11,255 nt of DNA, taken from positions 1 through 11,255 of the forward strand of contig DMRT01000180.1 of assembly GCA_003455235.1 (NCBI GenBank), read 5' to 3'. Below are positions 1-7,170 of this stretch, one piece after another. The notes beneath the pieces are model-generated. The model had not been told where the DNA came from and did not search any database. It worked only from the letters and a program-made list of their open reading frames with translations. The DNA is from Chitinophagaceae bacterium. Lineage in GTDB: Bacteria > Bacteroidota > Bacteroidia > Chitinophagales > Chitinophagaceae. The number at the start of each line of letters is the position of its first letter. The stretch's first letter is position 1. The translations under genes and the position numbers were made by a program.

Positions 1-1743
1 CGTTATGCCCGGTTTAATGAATCGCTGAGTTTTAACTATCGCAACCAGAAAGTGAATTTCTTCTCCACCCTGAACTACAACCGCAACCACCGGTCAGAAG
101 AACTGTACATTACCCGGAATTTCCGTGAATCAGCCACCAAAGAAATCAAATCCATCTTCGATCAGAAATCGAGCATGGAAAATCAGCGCCATTATTACAA
201 TGCCAAGATCGGCGCCGATTTCTTTGTTTCAAAGAAAACCACACTGGGCGTTGTGCTGAATGGATTTTACAATCCCAGTACATGAGAAAGTGTAACCAAT
301 ACAGACATTTACGACCCTAACTATGTGCTTACCAGCAAAACCGGTGCTACCACCCGCAACGATGAGAAATGGAAAAATTTCAGCGGCAACCTGAACTTCC
401 GCACCGTGCTGGATTCAGCCGGGCAGGAGATTACAGCCGATGTGGATTACATCAGCTACGGCGCTGCCAGCACACAACCCCTTACCAGCTACTATTACGA
501 TAACATGGGCAACCTCACCAAAGCCCCCGAAGTGTTGATGGGTAACCTGCCCACCGATATCCGGATCTACAGCGGCAAGGTGGATTATACCCTGCCACTG
601 AAGAAAGGAGCAAAGTTTGAAGCAGGCATTAAATCAAGTTATGTGAAGAATGATAACAATGCCCGGTACGACAGCATAAAAACAAATATGATGGTACTTG
701 ACAGTGCCCGTAGCAATCACTTCATCTACGATGAAAATATCAATGCAGCTTATGTAAACTACAGCCGTCCGTTAGGTAAGAAATGGAGTGCCCAGTTTGG
801 TCTTCGCCTGGAGAACACCAATGCAAAAGGCATCTCCAAGGGGTATGCTTATAATACACAGCTGAAGAAATTTGAATACACCGAAACAAAATTCAACAGG
901 TCGTACTCACAACTGTTCCCTACTGTATACCTGCAGTACACCGCCAGTGAAAAGAACCAGTTCGTGATCAATTACGGCAGAAGGATCCAGCGTCCGGACT
1001 ACGAGGATATGAATCCATTCGTTCACTTCCTCGACAGGTATACCTTTGAACAGGGTAACCCCAACCTGAGTCCGCAATTTGCACACAACATTGAACTGAG
1101 CCATACCTACAAAGGGTTCCTGACCACTACCGTAAACTACACCAGCACCACCAATATCATTCAGCAGGTACTGGAACAAAACGAAGTGAACAACGAAACC
1201 TTTATTAAAAAAGCCAACATCGCCAGCAGCAAACAGGTTGGACTGGCCGTTTCTGCCAACAAGTCAATCACCAAATGGTGGAGCGCCAATATATACACCA
1301 ACGTGTACAATAACCATTTTAAAGGAACGGTGAACAATGAACCCATTTCAATAGGGGTTACCACTTTCCTGGCACAGATGCAGCACCAGTTTAAATGGGG
1401 TAAAGGATGGGGAGCCGAATTGAGCGGGTTCTACAGAACCAAGGGCCTTGAGGGGGTGATTTATATCAAGCCGATTGTACAGGTGAATGCCGGTTTCAGC
1501 AAACAGGTGTTGAAGAACAAAGGAAGTGTGCGCCTGAATGTACGTGATATTTTTGCCGGCGGGGTGTTCAAAGGATACAGCAAGTATGGAACCGTGGATG
1601 CCCAGTTCCGGAATGTGAACGATAGCCGGGCCGTTTCCCTGAGCTTTACCTACCGCTTCAGCAAGGGTAAACTGAAAGCTACCAGCAGCCGGAAGAACGG
1701 GGGAGCCGGTGATGAGCAGAACCGGGTAAAGAGCGGCAACTAA
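1..1743 (+). pseudogene. Outer-membrane beta-barrel (TonB-dependent receptor-like) protein, 5' truncated by window edge and interrupted by in-frame TGA
   Basis: The reading frame is open from base 1 to the TAA at 1741-1743 apart from one TGA at 283-285, so the same frame continues on both sides (about 580 sense and stop codons in view). The protein shows repeated amphipathic, aromatic-rich strands. It carries the typical block of the Bacteroidota outer-membrane beta-barrel family around 970-1075, reading YGRRIQRPDYEDMNPF and then GNPNLSP. It ends with a final strand LSFTYRFSKGK and a basic, Gly-rich tail with DEQNRVK. The plug and any carboxypeptidase-like N-terminal domain would lie left of the window. 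By family it would sit in the outer membrane and import an unknown substrate with TonB, or act as a related barrel. The TGA lies where one base change would give TGG (Trp). It may be a real nonsense mutation or a sequence error, and no frameshift is seen. The family call is firm; the substrate is unknown. Confidence 0.85.
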
Positions 1744-1773
1744 GAAGCTATTTAAGAACCTGGCCCTTTTTGT

Positions 1774-1805
1774 AAAACCTGTCGTCTTTGTGCGACAGGT
1801 TTTTT
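1774..1805 (+). terminator. Rho-independent terminator after the receptor gene
   Basis: A perfect 11-bp stem pairs 1774-1784 (AAAACCTGTCG) with 1793-1803 (CGACAGGTTTT) around an 8-nt loop. The T run 1800-1805 closes it. It starts 30 nt after the receptor stop codon, where a terminator would be expected. Its 3' end touches the promoter box of the next gene. Confidence 0.85.
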
Positions 1806-1812
1806 ACTTTTG
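1805..1812 (+). promoter_or_regulatory. Bacteroidota-type -7 promoter box for the yajQ-like gene
   Basis: TACTTTTG matches the Bacteroidota -7 consensus TAnnTTTG exactly and lies 14 nt before the ATG at 1827. Transcription would start near 1817, giving a leader of roughly 10 nt. A TTTG at 1787-1790 could be the -33 element, but the 14-nt gap is shorter than the usual ~19-21, so the upstream element is uncertain. The box abuts the terminator hairpin. Confidence 0.5.
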
Positions 1813-1826
1813 AAAAAAATACAACT

Positions 1827-2318
1827 ATGCCATCATTTGATCTTGTCAGCAAAGTAGACCTGCAGACTCTTGACAACGCCATAAATGTAACCAGTAAGGA
1901 AATCACCAACCGTTTCGACTTCAAGGATTCGCATGTGGTGATTGAACTGAATAAAAAGGACTTTAAAGTAAACCTGGAAGCCGACAGCGAAATGAAGATC
2001 AACCAGATCACCGATGTGATGATCAGCCGCAGTATGAAACAGGGCCTGGCGGGAGAGATCTATGACCTAAGTAAGGAACCTTTCCAAAGTGGAAAAGTGG
2101 TGAAAAAAGAGGTGCCGGTGCGGAACGGCATAAAACAGGAAGACGCCAAAAAGATCGTGAAACTGATAAAAGAAGGCGGTTTTAAGGTGCAGGCCGCTAT
2201 AATGGATGATATTATCCGGGTTTCGGGCAAGAAAATAGACGATCTGCAGGCCGTTATCCAGGCCTCCAAAGGCTGGGGATTGGGTATTGCCATGCAATAT
2301 GTGAACATGAAAAGCTGA
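1827..2318 (+). CDS. yajQ: YajQ family cyclic di-GMP-binding protein (UPF0234)
   Basis: This encodes a 163-residue protein, the usual size for the YajQ family. Family hallmarks are the N-terminus MPSFDLVSKVDLQ, RFDFK at residues 29-33, a GI..EDAKKI block near 101-110 and RVSGKKIDDLQ at 131-141. YajQ proteins are small cytosolic two-domain proteins; some bind cyclic di-GMP and modulate transcription, and nucleotide or tRNA binding has also been reported. Which role applies here cannot be told from sequence. The ATG at 1827 was chosen because the protein then starts with the conserved MPSFD. An upstream in-frame TTG at 1788 would start inside the terminator hairpin and add 13 residues foreign to the family. 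It has its own -7 box and appears monocistronic, since L31 downstream has a separate promoter. Confidence 0.93.
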   Translation: MPSFDLVSKVDLQTLDNAINVTSKEITNRFDFKDSHVVIELNKKDFKVNLEADSEMKINQITDVMISRSMKQGLAGEIYDLSKEPFQSGKVVKKEVPVRNGIKQEDAKKIVKLIKEGGFKVQAAIMDDIIRVSGKKIDDLQAVIQASKGWGLGIAMQYVNMKS

Positions 2319-2357
2319 TTTTTTGATGTTTCAACGGTAAAATTCAGGATTTTGCCC

Positions 2358-2365
2358 TATCTTTG
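2358..2365 (+). promoter_or_regulatory. Bacteroidota-type -7 promoter box for rpmE2
   Basis: TATCTTTG matches TAnnTTTG exactly in the 97-nt gap between the yajQ-like gene and L31. Transcription would begin near 2370, leaving a leader of about 45 nt before the ATG at 2416. The box overlaps an 8-nt direct repeat TTTGCCCT (2351-2358 and 2362-2369). No well-spaced -33 TTTG is evident. Confidence 0.55.
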
Positions 2366-2380
2366 CCCTTTGTATAATCA

Positions 2381-2398
2381 GTACGGCAAAATCCGTAC
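2381..2398. repeat. Perfect palindrome in the L31 leader
   Basis: GTACGG (2381-2386) and CCGTAC (2393-2398) form a perfect 6-bp inverted repeat around the 6-nt loop CAAAAT. It lies between the predicted transcription start and the L31 start codon, 17 nt before the ATG. No T run follows, so it is not a terminator. It could be an RNA hairpin controlling L31 translation or a protein-binding operator; the sequence alone does not decide. Confidence 0.45.
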
Positions 2399-2415
2399 AT
2401 AAACCATAACAAATT

Positions 2416-2667
2416 ATGAAACAAGGCATTCACCCGGAAAGTTACAGACTGGTTGTTTTCAAAGACATGAGTAACGGGCACCAGTTCTTAAGCCGGTCAA
2501 CCGCTCCCTCAAAAGAGACCGTTATTTTCGAAGAAGATGGTAAAGAATACCCGGTAATTAAACTGGAAATTTCCAACACCTCTCACCCTTTTTACACCGG
2601 TAAAAACGTACTGGTGGATACAGCAGGACGTATCGACAAGTTCAACAAGCGCTACAAAAAAAGTTAA
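2416..2667 (+). CDS. rpmE2: 50S ribosomal protein L31, type B (zinc-independent)
   Basis: This 83-residue protein opens with [21 protein letters not shown] and contains the L31 core [11 protein letters not shown] and a basic end DKFNKRYKK. It has no cysteine at all, so the zinc-binding CxxC ribbon of type A L31 is absent. The extra central segment and the length of 83 rather than about 70 residues are typical of type B. It is a late-assembling protein at the central protuberance of the large subunit, helping form bridges to the small subunit. The gene has its own -7 box, a leader with a small palindrome and a strong terminator downstream, so it is probably a monocistronic unit. In many bacteria type B is the zinc-starvation paralogue. 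In Bacteroidota it is often the main L31, so zinc regulation should not be assumed. Confidence 0.96.
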   Translation: MKQGIHPESYRLVVFKDMSNGHQFLSRSTAPSKETVIFEEDGKEYPVIKLEISNTSHPFYTGKNVLVDTAGRIDKFNKRYKKS

Positions 2668-2727
2668 AATATTTAATTCAGATTATTATCTTTATTTAAA
2701 GTTTGTTTTTCATGGCTATACTTTAAG

Positions 2728-2760
2728 TCCCTTCGGTTCTCCGGGGGGATTTTTATTTTT
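2728..2760 (+). terminator. Rho-independent terminator after rpmE2
   Basis: A 9-bp stem pairs 2728-2736 (TCCCTTCGG) with 2741-2749 (CCGGGGGGA), including two G-U pairs, around a 4-nt TTCT loop. A T-rich run TTTTTATTTTT (2750-2760) follows. It separates L31 from the GlmU-like gene, whose start codon lies only 14 nt beyond the T run, so that gene's promoter must overlap or lie before this hairpin. Confidence 0.88.
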
Positions 2761-2773
2761 AGTAGTTTTACCC

Positions 2774-3958
2774 ATGCAAAAGATCATCTTTACAGAGGAA
2801 TACTGTAAACCGGAGAATCTTCATCCCTTCACCTACACCCGTCATATCCAGGACATCCGCATCGGTATACTCACCATCCGTGAAAAATGGGAGCGCTGGC
2901 TGAAACTTCCTTCCGCCAACAAATGGGAAGACAACTACCTCGACGATGAGCATTCCGTTAAAATAGAAAGGGGCATCGGTAAAGATGATTACCTGCTGGT
3001 TCACGCCAACGTATTGCCAACGGCCGCTTTAATCAGCCGGATTAAAAAACTGCAAAACGGCGAATTCCTTTCTTCCGGTGATGAAGGAGGGGTGGCTTAC
3101 AAGTTTTCCAATAAAGAAGTACTGGGACTGCATAAGATTAAGGTGAGCCATTCAGTGGGCTACCGGGGCGAACTGAAAGCGATCCACTATCCCTGGCAGA
3201 TCTTCCAGCTGAATGATTGGGCCATCTGCGAAGATTATGCATTGATCACCGCCAAACGAAAAAGCAAACCCCTTTCAAAAACAAACCGGGTGGTGAAACC
3301 ATCGCAGGTATTCCTGGAACCCGGCGCTAAAATGGAACATTGCTTTATTAATGCGGACGAAGGACCGGTGTATATCGGCAAGAACGCCACCATAATGGAA
3401 GGCACCTGTATCAGGGGCCCCGTGGCTATTGGCGAAGGCGCTGTGGTAAAGATGGGAACAAAGATATACGGCGCCACCACGGTTGGCCCGTACTGTACCG
3501 TTGGCGGAGAGATAAAGAACTCTGTACTGTTTGCATTCAGCAATAAAGCCCATGATGGCTATCTCGGCGATAGCGTGCTGGGCGAATGGTGCAACCTGGG
3601 TGCCGGTACCACCAACAGCAATGTAAAAAACAACGCTGGCGAAGTGAAATACTGGCTGGATGCCGACAAAAAAGAAATGGCCGCCGGTAACAAGGGCGGA
3701 CTGCTGATGGGCGATTATTCCAAAGCGGCCATCAATACCTCTTTCAATACCGGCACCGTGGTGGGCGTGTGTTGCAATGTGGTGTCTCCCGCGCTTACAC
3801 CCAAACTCATTCCCAATTTTTCCTGGGGTGTAGACGGTATCACCCGGTATAAACTGGATAAAGCCATTACTGATATCAACAACTGGAAAAAAATGAAAGG
3901 AATGGCTATCCGTGAAGAGGAAAAAAAGATTTTGACAGATATTTACAAATTATACTAA
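2774..3958 (+). CDS. GlmU-like family protein: putative sugar nucleotidyltransferase domain plus left-handed beta-helix acyltransferase domain
   Basis: The 394-residue protein has two parts. Residues 1 to about 145 match the Bacteroidota sugar nucleotidyltransferase-like domain, with the family-typical ENLHPFTYTRHIQDIRIGIL near 14-33 and REKWE at 36-40. The classic GlmU N-terminal signature (Gly-rich L..G.GTRM) is not seen. Residues 175 to about 345 are imperfect hexapeptide repeats (IGKNATIMEG, IGEGAVVKMG, VGPYCTVGG) that would fold as a left-handed beta-helix. NKAHDGYLGDSVLGEWCNLGAGT at about 257-279 resembles the acetyltransferase active-site region of GlmU, where the histidine (here His260) acts as base. 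A role in making an activated amino-sugar for the envelope is inferred; its substrate is unknown. The gene lies 12 nt upstream of tpiA and is probably cotranscribed with it. It is not safe to call it glmU itself. Confidence 0.85.
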   Translation: MQKIIFTEEYCKPENLHPFTYTRHIQDIRIGILTIREKWERWLKLPSANKWEDNYLDDEHSVKIERGIGKDDYLLVHANVLPTAALISRIKKLQNGEFLSSGDEGGVAYKFSNKEVLGLHKIKVSHSVGYRGELKAIHYPWQIFQLNDWAICEDYALITAKRKSKPLSKTNRVVKPSQVFLEPGAKMEHCFINADEGPVYIGKNATIMEGTCIRGPVAIGEGAVVKMGTKIYGATTVGPYCTVGGEIKNSVLFAFSNKAHDGYLGDSVLGEWCNLGAGTTNSNVKNNAGEVKYWLDADKKEMAAGNKGGLLMGDYSKAAINTSFNTGTVVGVCCNVVSPALTPKLIPNFSWGVDGITRYKLDKAITDINNWKKMKGMAIREEEKKILTDIYKLY

Positions 3959-3970
3959 AACCAACTGATC

Positions 3971-4732
3971 ATGCGTAAACAAATTGCTGCCGCAAACTGG
4001 AAAATGAATCTTACCCTGCAACAATCTGAGGCGTTAATGAACGAACTGCTGGCCATTCCTCATACCCTTAACGAAAACCAGCAGGCTGTGTTCGGCGTTC
4101 CCTTTCCTTACCTCATCAATGTAAAGAATAAACTGTCGGGAAAAAAGAACGCATTTGTTGCTGCTCAGAACTGCTATGATAAAAAAAGCGGTGCCTACAC
4201 CGGTGAAGTAAGCGCCGAAATGCTGAAAAGCATTTCGGTGGATTACGTGATACTGGGCCACAGTGAGCGCAGGGAATATTTTAATGAAAGCCATGCCATG
4301 CTGGCCGCCAAAGTGAATATTAGTTTAGAAAACGGGTTGAAACCGATCTTTTGCTGTGGCGAAGCATTGTCCGTTCGGGAAGCAGGAAATGAAAACAACT
4401 TTGTAGAAACACAGCTCAAGGAAAGCCTTTTTCATTTGTCTGCAGCGCAAATGACCGGTTTTGTGATTGCCTACGAACCCATCTGGGCCATCGGCACCGG
4501 CAAAACCGCCAGCAACGAGCAGGCTCAGCAGATGCATGCACATATACGCAGCGTACTGGCGAAACAATATGGGCAGGCCATAGCAGACAGTATTTCCATT
4601 CTTTATGGGGGGAGTGTGAAAGCAAATAATGCCAAAGAGATATTTGCCCAGCCGGATGTGGACGGAGGGTTGGTAGGAGGCGCCAGTTTAGTGGCTGCTG
4701 ATTTTGCTGCCATCATCAACAGCCTGAAATAA
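3971..4732 (+). CDS. tpiA: Triosephosphate isomerase
   Basis: This 253-residue protein has the full set of TIM-barrel isomerase motifs. Asn9 and Lys11 lie in AANWKMN, the electrophilic His97 in ILGHSERR, and the catalytic base Glu169 in AYEPIWAIGTGKTA (167-180), which includes the mobile loop. Phosphate-gripping residues lie in YGGSVK (212-217) and GGLVGGASL (232-240). It interconverts dihydroxyacetone phosphate and glyceraldehyde 3-phosphate in glycolysis and gluconeogenesis in the cytosol. Length and ATG start match the family. It follows the GlmU-like gene by 12 nt with no terminator between them, so the two are likely one transcript. A small hairpin overlaps its stop codon. Confidence 0.98.
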   Translation: MRKQIAAANWKMNLTLQQSEALMNELLAIPHTLNENQQAVFGVPFPYLINVKNKLSGKKNAFVAAQNCYDKKSGAYTGEVSAEMLKSISVDYVILGHSERREYFNESHAMLAAKVNISLENGLKPIFCCGEALSVREAGNENNFVETQLKESLFHLSAAQMTGFVIAYEPIWAIGTGKTASNEQAQQMHAHIRSVLAKQYGQAIADSISILYGGSVKANNAKEIFAQPDVDGGLVGGASLVAADFAAIINSLK

Positions 4733-4746
4733 ACCGGCCTCCGGTT
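4732..4746. repeat. Short hairpin at the 3' end of tpiA
   Basis: AACCGG (4732-4737) and CCGGTT (4741-4746) form a perfect 6-bp stem with a 3-nt loop, starting at the last base of the tpiA stop codon. No T run follows, so it is a weak terminator at best. It may stabilise the mRNA 3' end, or the transcript may continue into the gene at 4765. Confidence 0.4.
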
Positions 4747-4764
4747 CAGCAATATAATTCTCGG

Positions 4765-5289
4765 ATGTTCATCAAAAAACTATACCGGTATAATAAAGTA
4801 CTTGGTGGCCTGTTTACCCTGTACATCATTTCTTTTGTAGTGATCAATTACAAGTGGGGACTGGTGGCAACGCCGGTACTGCAATACGGGATGTACAGCA
4901 GCATCCTGCACATAAACGATACACAAACGGTTTACCGGGTGGAAGCAGACCATGTCCCGGTGAACAATGCGGGTGCTTCACTTACCAACCGCGACATTCT
5001 GCAGATCTACCCCGACATCTATGCCCGCCAGCAGCAGATCAACGAAGATGCATTTGCCACAATGAAAAAATACGTTGGTTATACCGGCATCTCATCAGGG
5101 ATGACAATTGATCGTTATACCAACCGCATTACCGACAGTGTATTCCTCCGCTGGTATGCCGGCTGTGTGCAAAGAACTACCGGAAAACCGGTGTCACATC
5201 TTACCATTTATAAACAAGACCTTACCTGGCAGAACAACCGGCTGCAACCGGCCGGTATGGCTGTTAAATTATACAGCATTGGTAATTGA
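4765..5289 (+). CDS. Hypothetical membrane-anchored protein with one N-terminal transmembrane segment
   Basis: I do not recognise a named family. The 174-residue protein begins with a basic stretch (MFIKKLYRYNK) followed by one hydrophobic segment at about residues 12-29. The remainder (from about 30) is hydrophilic and mixed in character, beginning with ATPVLQYGMYSS. The positive-inside rule suggests the N-terminus is cytoplasmic and the soluble part faces the periplasm. There is no lipobox, so it is more likely anchored by its first helix than secreted. The gene starts 32 nt after tpiA and its last codons overlap the start of the polytopic membrane protein that follows, which suggests the two products work together. 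Function unknown. Confidence 0.7.
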   Translation: MFIKKLYRYNKVLGGLFTLYIISFVVINYKWGLVATPVLQYGMYSSILHINDTQTVYRVEADHVPVNNAGASLTNRDILQIYPDIYARQQQINEDAFATMKKYVGYTGISSGMTIDRYTNRITDSVFLRWYAGCVQRTTGKPVSHLTIYKQDLTWQNNRLQPAGMAVKLYSIGN

Positions 5290-6112
5290 TCAATCGCATA
5301 AAAGAAAATTTGCGGTTTTTTATACCGCCTGCTTCCTGGTAAGCTATGCATGGTTGTTCTTCAATCACCTGCTTTTTCACCAACTGCAGCCCGTTTTTTT
5401 CTTAAACCGGCTGGATCTTACCCTCAACCTTTTTTTTGTTACCGGCATCCAGCAGGCTATTAAAAATAATTACGGGATTCAGTTGCTGTTCGACCTGCTT
5501 TACCTGCTGCTGCCCCTGTTAACCCTGGGTTTTATCAATAGCCGGCGGGGGGGTATCATGGCAGCTTTGCATGCTGTTTTCAACCTGGTGTATGCGCTGC
5601 TGCTTTCTTCCTTCACGCCCCTTAGTATTGCTGGATTTGCCGGCTGGATATTACTTCCCTGGATACTCGTGCCTTCCTCTGCAAAGGGTTTTTATTTTAT
5701 GATGCATGCCATGCGGTATATTTTCCTGCTCTTCTTTTTTTCGGCCGGTTTATGGAAGATAAGAACGGGGGCCTTGTTTCATTCCGGCCAGATGAGTGCC
5801 ATCCTGGTTCACCAGCACGCGGTTTACCTGGCAGATGCACCGGGCAACTGGTTCTCCCGGATCATTCAATACCTCATCATGCACAAAAATATTTCCTACC
5901 TGCTATACCTGCTGGTTACCCTGCTGGAACTTGTTTTTGTTGCCGGGTTCTTTACCAAAAAATACGACCGCTGGCTTGCCGGGTTCTTCGTATTGTTTGT
6001 GCTGTTTGATTTTGTACTGATGCGGATCAACTATTTTGCATGGGTTGCTTTCCTGGGATGTTTCTGGTTTTCGAGGCACGAGGAGCCGGGTGCAGAAGAA
6101 ATAAAGACATGA
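5279..6112 (+). CDS. Polytopic inner-membrane protein, possibly HTTM/DoxX-like; non-ATG start
   Basis: From the TTG at 5279 the product is 277 residues and very hydrophobic. Likely membrane segments lie near residues 11-32, 68-86, 93-112, 118-133, 140-158, 205-224 and 231-262. The segment FFFSAGLWKIRTG (152-164) and the late GFFTKKYDRWLAGFF (223-237) are reminiscent of HTTM or DoxX-type membrane proteins, but I see no decisive catalytic motif. No in-frame ATG exists near the 5' end. The frame stays open back to a TTG at 5108, but that extension overlaps the preceding gene out of frame and looks like a shadow. I chose TTG 5279, which overlaps the upstream stop by 11 nt; ATT 5285 is an alternative. 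The basic start (HKRK) fits a cytoplasmic N-terminus. Function unknown; probably translated in coupling with the upstream gene. Confidence 0.7.
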   Translation: MVIDQSHKRKFAVFYTACFLVSYAWLFFNHLLFHQLQPVFFLNRLDLTLNLFFVTGIQQAIKNNYGIQLLFDLLYLLLPLLTLGFINSRRGGIMAALHAVFNLVYALLLSSFTPLSIAGFAGWILLPWILVPSSAKGFYFMMHAMRYIFLLFFFSAGLWKIRTGALFHSGQMSAILVHQHAVYLADAPGNWFSRIIQYLIMHKNISYLLYLLVTLLELVFVAGFFTKKYDRWLAGFFVLFVLFDFVLMRINYFAWVAFLGCFWFSRHEEPGAEEIKT

Positions 6113-6114
6113 TC

Positions 6115-7143
6115 CTATAACCCGAAATGTGCAACAGCTTCGTCGAAAACAATTTCCGGTGAGATCAAATGCAGGCAGGCGAAATCAGGGCATTGCATCG
6201 GGTCACTTACACGGGTTTGGTTTGCATCCTTCCAGCCTGAACAGGGTCTGCAGGGTATACCTGCCTTTACTATTTTATGATTTGCCGGATCTATCTTCTC
6301 ATAACCGTATAACTGTTCATTGCTGCCGCCGAAAATGGTAAGCGTTTTTTTCTGCAGTGCAACGGCAATGTGCATGATGCCGCTGTCGAGCCCGATATAA
6401 CCCAGGCCGTTCTGCGTAATACTCATTACCTGTTTAATGGATGTTTGCCCGATGAGTATGTGGCAATTGCTGCACGATACCTTCTCCAGTTCCCGTATAT
6501 AACCGGTCTCGGTATTGTCGCCCAGTACCAGGAAATCAATGCCGGGATATGTTTTACAAAAACGTTCAATCAGTATTACCCAGTTCTTCATGGGCCAGTT
6601 CTTGAAGGGAGTTGTGTTGTTGCCGGCAGAAACCTGGATAATAAAATACGGCTTCACTCTTTTTTCAGCCACTGGTAAAGGCGGAAGCAGGAAACTGCTG
6701 ATGTTACTGATCTTCGAGTTTAACGTGCTGTACAGTAAATGCAGGTTCTGTTCAGCATCCGACAAACCAGGCACGGGCGTTCTTTGACGTTTGGCGGTAT
6801 GGATGCCATTGATGAGCGTTCTCGTCACCCGCCTGCTGCATAGCCGGGCCGAAAGCTGAATGGCCGATCCGTTTCCGAGGTGATTGATGTAATAATTGGC
6901 GAAATGCCGGAGGCGGCCGAGTGAATAAAGCAGCAGCGAAGCTTTTGACCGGATGAATACTTTTTTATCCACGAAGGGGGCGTGGTAGAAAACATCGTTG
7001 TCAAAGGCAGAATAAAAAATGCCCGTGATGTGAAAATCCTTTCGCTTCAGTTCTTTGAGCAAGGGGATAAAAAGCAGGGAGTCGCCCAGGCCCGAGGGGA
7101 ACAGCACGGCTACCTTTCTTTTTTTTCCTGCGAGCAGTTTCAT
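6115..7143 (-). CDS. Glycosyltransferase family 9 protein (heptosyltransferase-like)
   Basis: This 342-residue protein has the two-domain GT-B layout of family 9, which includes the ADP-heptose:LPS heptosyltransferases WaaC and WaaF. The N-terminal acceptor domain starts with VAVLFPSGLGDSLLF (11-25), carrying the family GLGD turn. The C-terminal donor domain has the characteristic GLDSGIMHIAVALQKKTLTIFG block at 251-272, with Asp253 and His258. Cysteines at 298, 301, 318 and 323 near the C-terminus recall the CxxC pairs seen in many family 9 members. It would add a sugar to lipopolysaccharide core or another surface glycan on the cytoplasmic side of the inner membrane; the sugar is unknown. 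Its stop lies 2 nt from that of the preceding gene on the other strand, and its start is 27 nt from the divergent flippase gene. Confidence 0.88.
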   Translation of the reverse strand: MKLLAGKKRKVAVLFPSGLGDSLLFIPLLKELKRKDFHITGIFYSAFDNDVFYHAPFVDKKVFIRSKASLLLYSLGRLRHFANYYINHLGNGSAIQLSARLCSRRVTRTLINGIHTAKRQRTPVPGLSDAEQNLHLLYSTLNSKISNISSFLLPPLPVAEKRVKPYFIIQVSAGNNTTPFKNWPMKNWVILIERFCKTYPGIDFLVLGDNTETGYIRELEKVSCSNCHILIGQTSIKQVMSITQNGLGYIGLDSGIMHIAVALQKKTLTIFGGSNEQLYGYEKIDPANHKIVKAGIPCRPCSGWKDANQTRVSDPMQCPDFACLHLISPEIVFDEAVAHFGL

Positions 7144-7170
7144 TAATTTTAATTCTGTGAAGTGTAAAAA

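Noticed and set aside
283..285. TGA read as tryptophan or selenocysteine (recoding)
   Set aside because: TGA ends other clear genes in the window, Trp reassignment is not expected here, and no selenocysteine insertion hairpin was recognised.
907..1364. Minus-strand reading frames inside the receptor gene
   Set aside because: They lie antisense to a clear beta-barrel coding frame and show no recognisable domains.
1788..1826. Upstream TTG extension of the yajQ-like gene
   Set aside because: It would start inside the terminator hairpin and put 13 foreign residues before the conserved MPSFD start.
3235..3553. Two overlapping minus-strand reading frames inside the GlmU-like gene
   Set aside because: They mirror the hexapeptide repeats of the sense gene and have no independent support.
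5108..5278. Upstream extension of the polytopic membrane protein to TTG 5108
   Set aside because: It overlaps the preceding gene out of frame and its residues do not look like a membrane-protein N-terminus.
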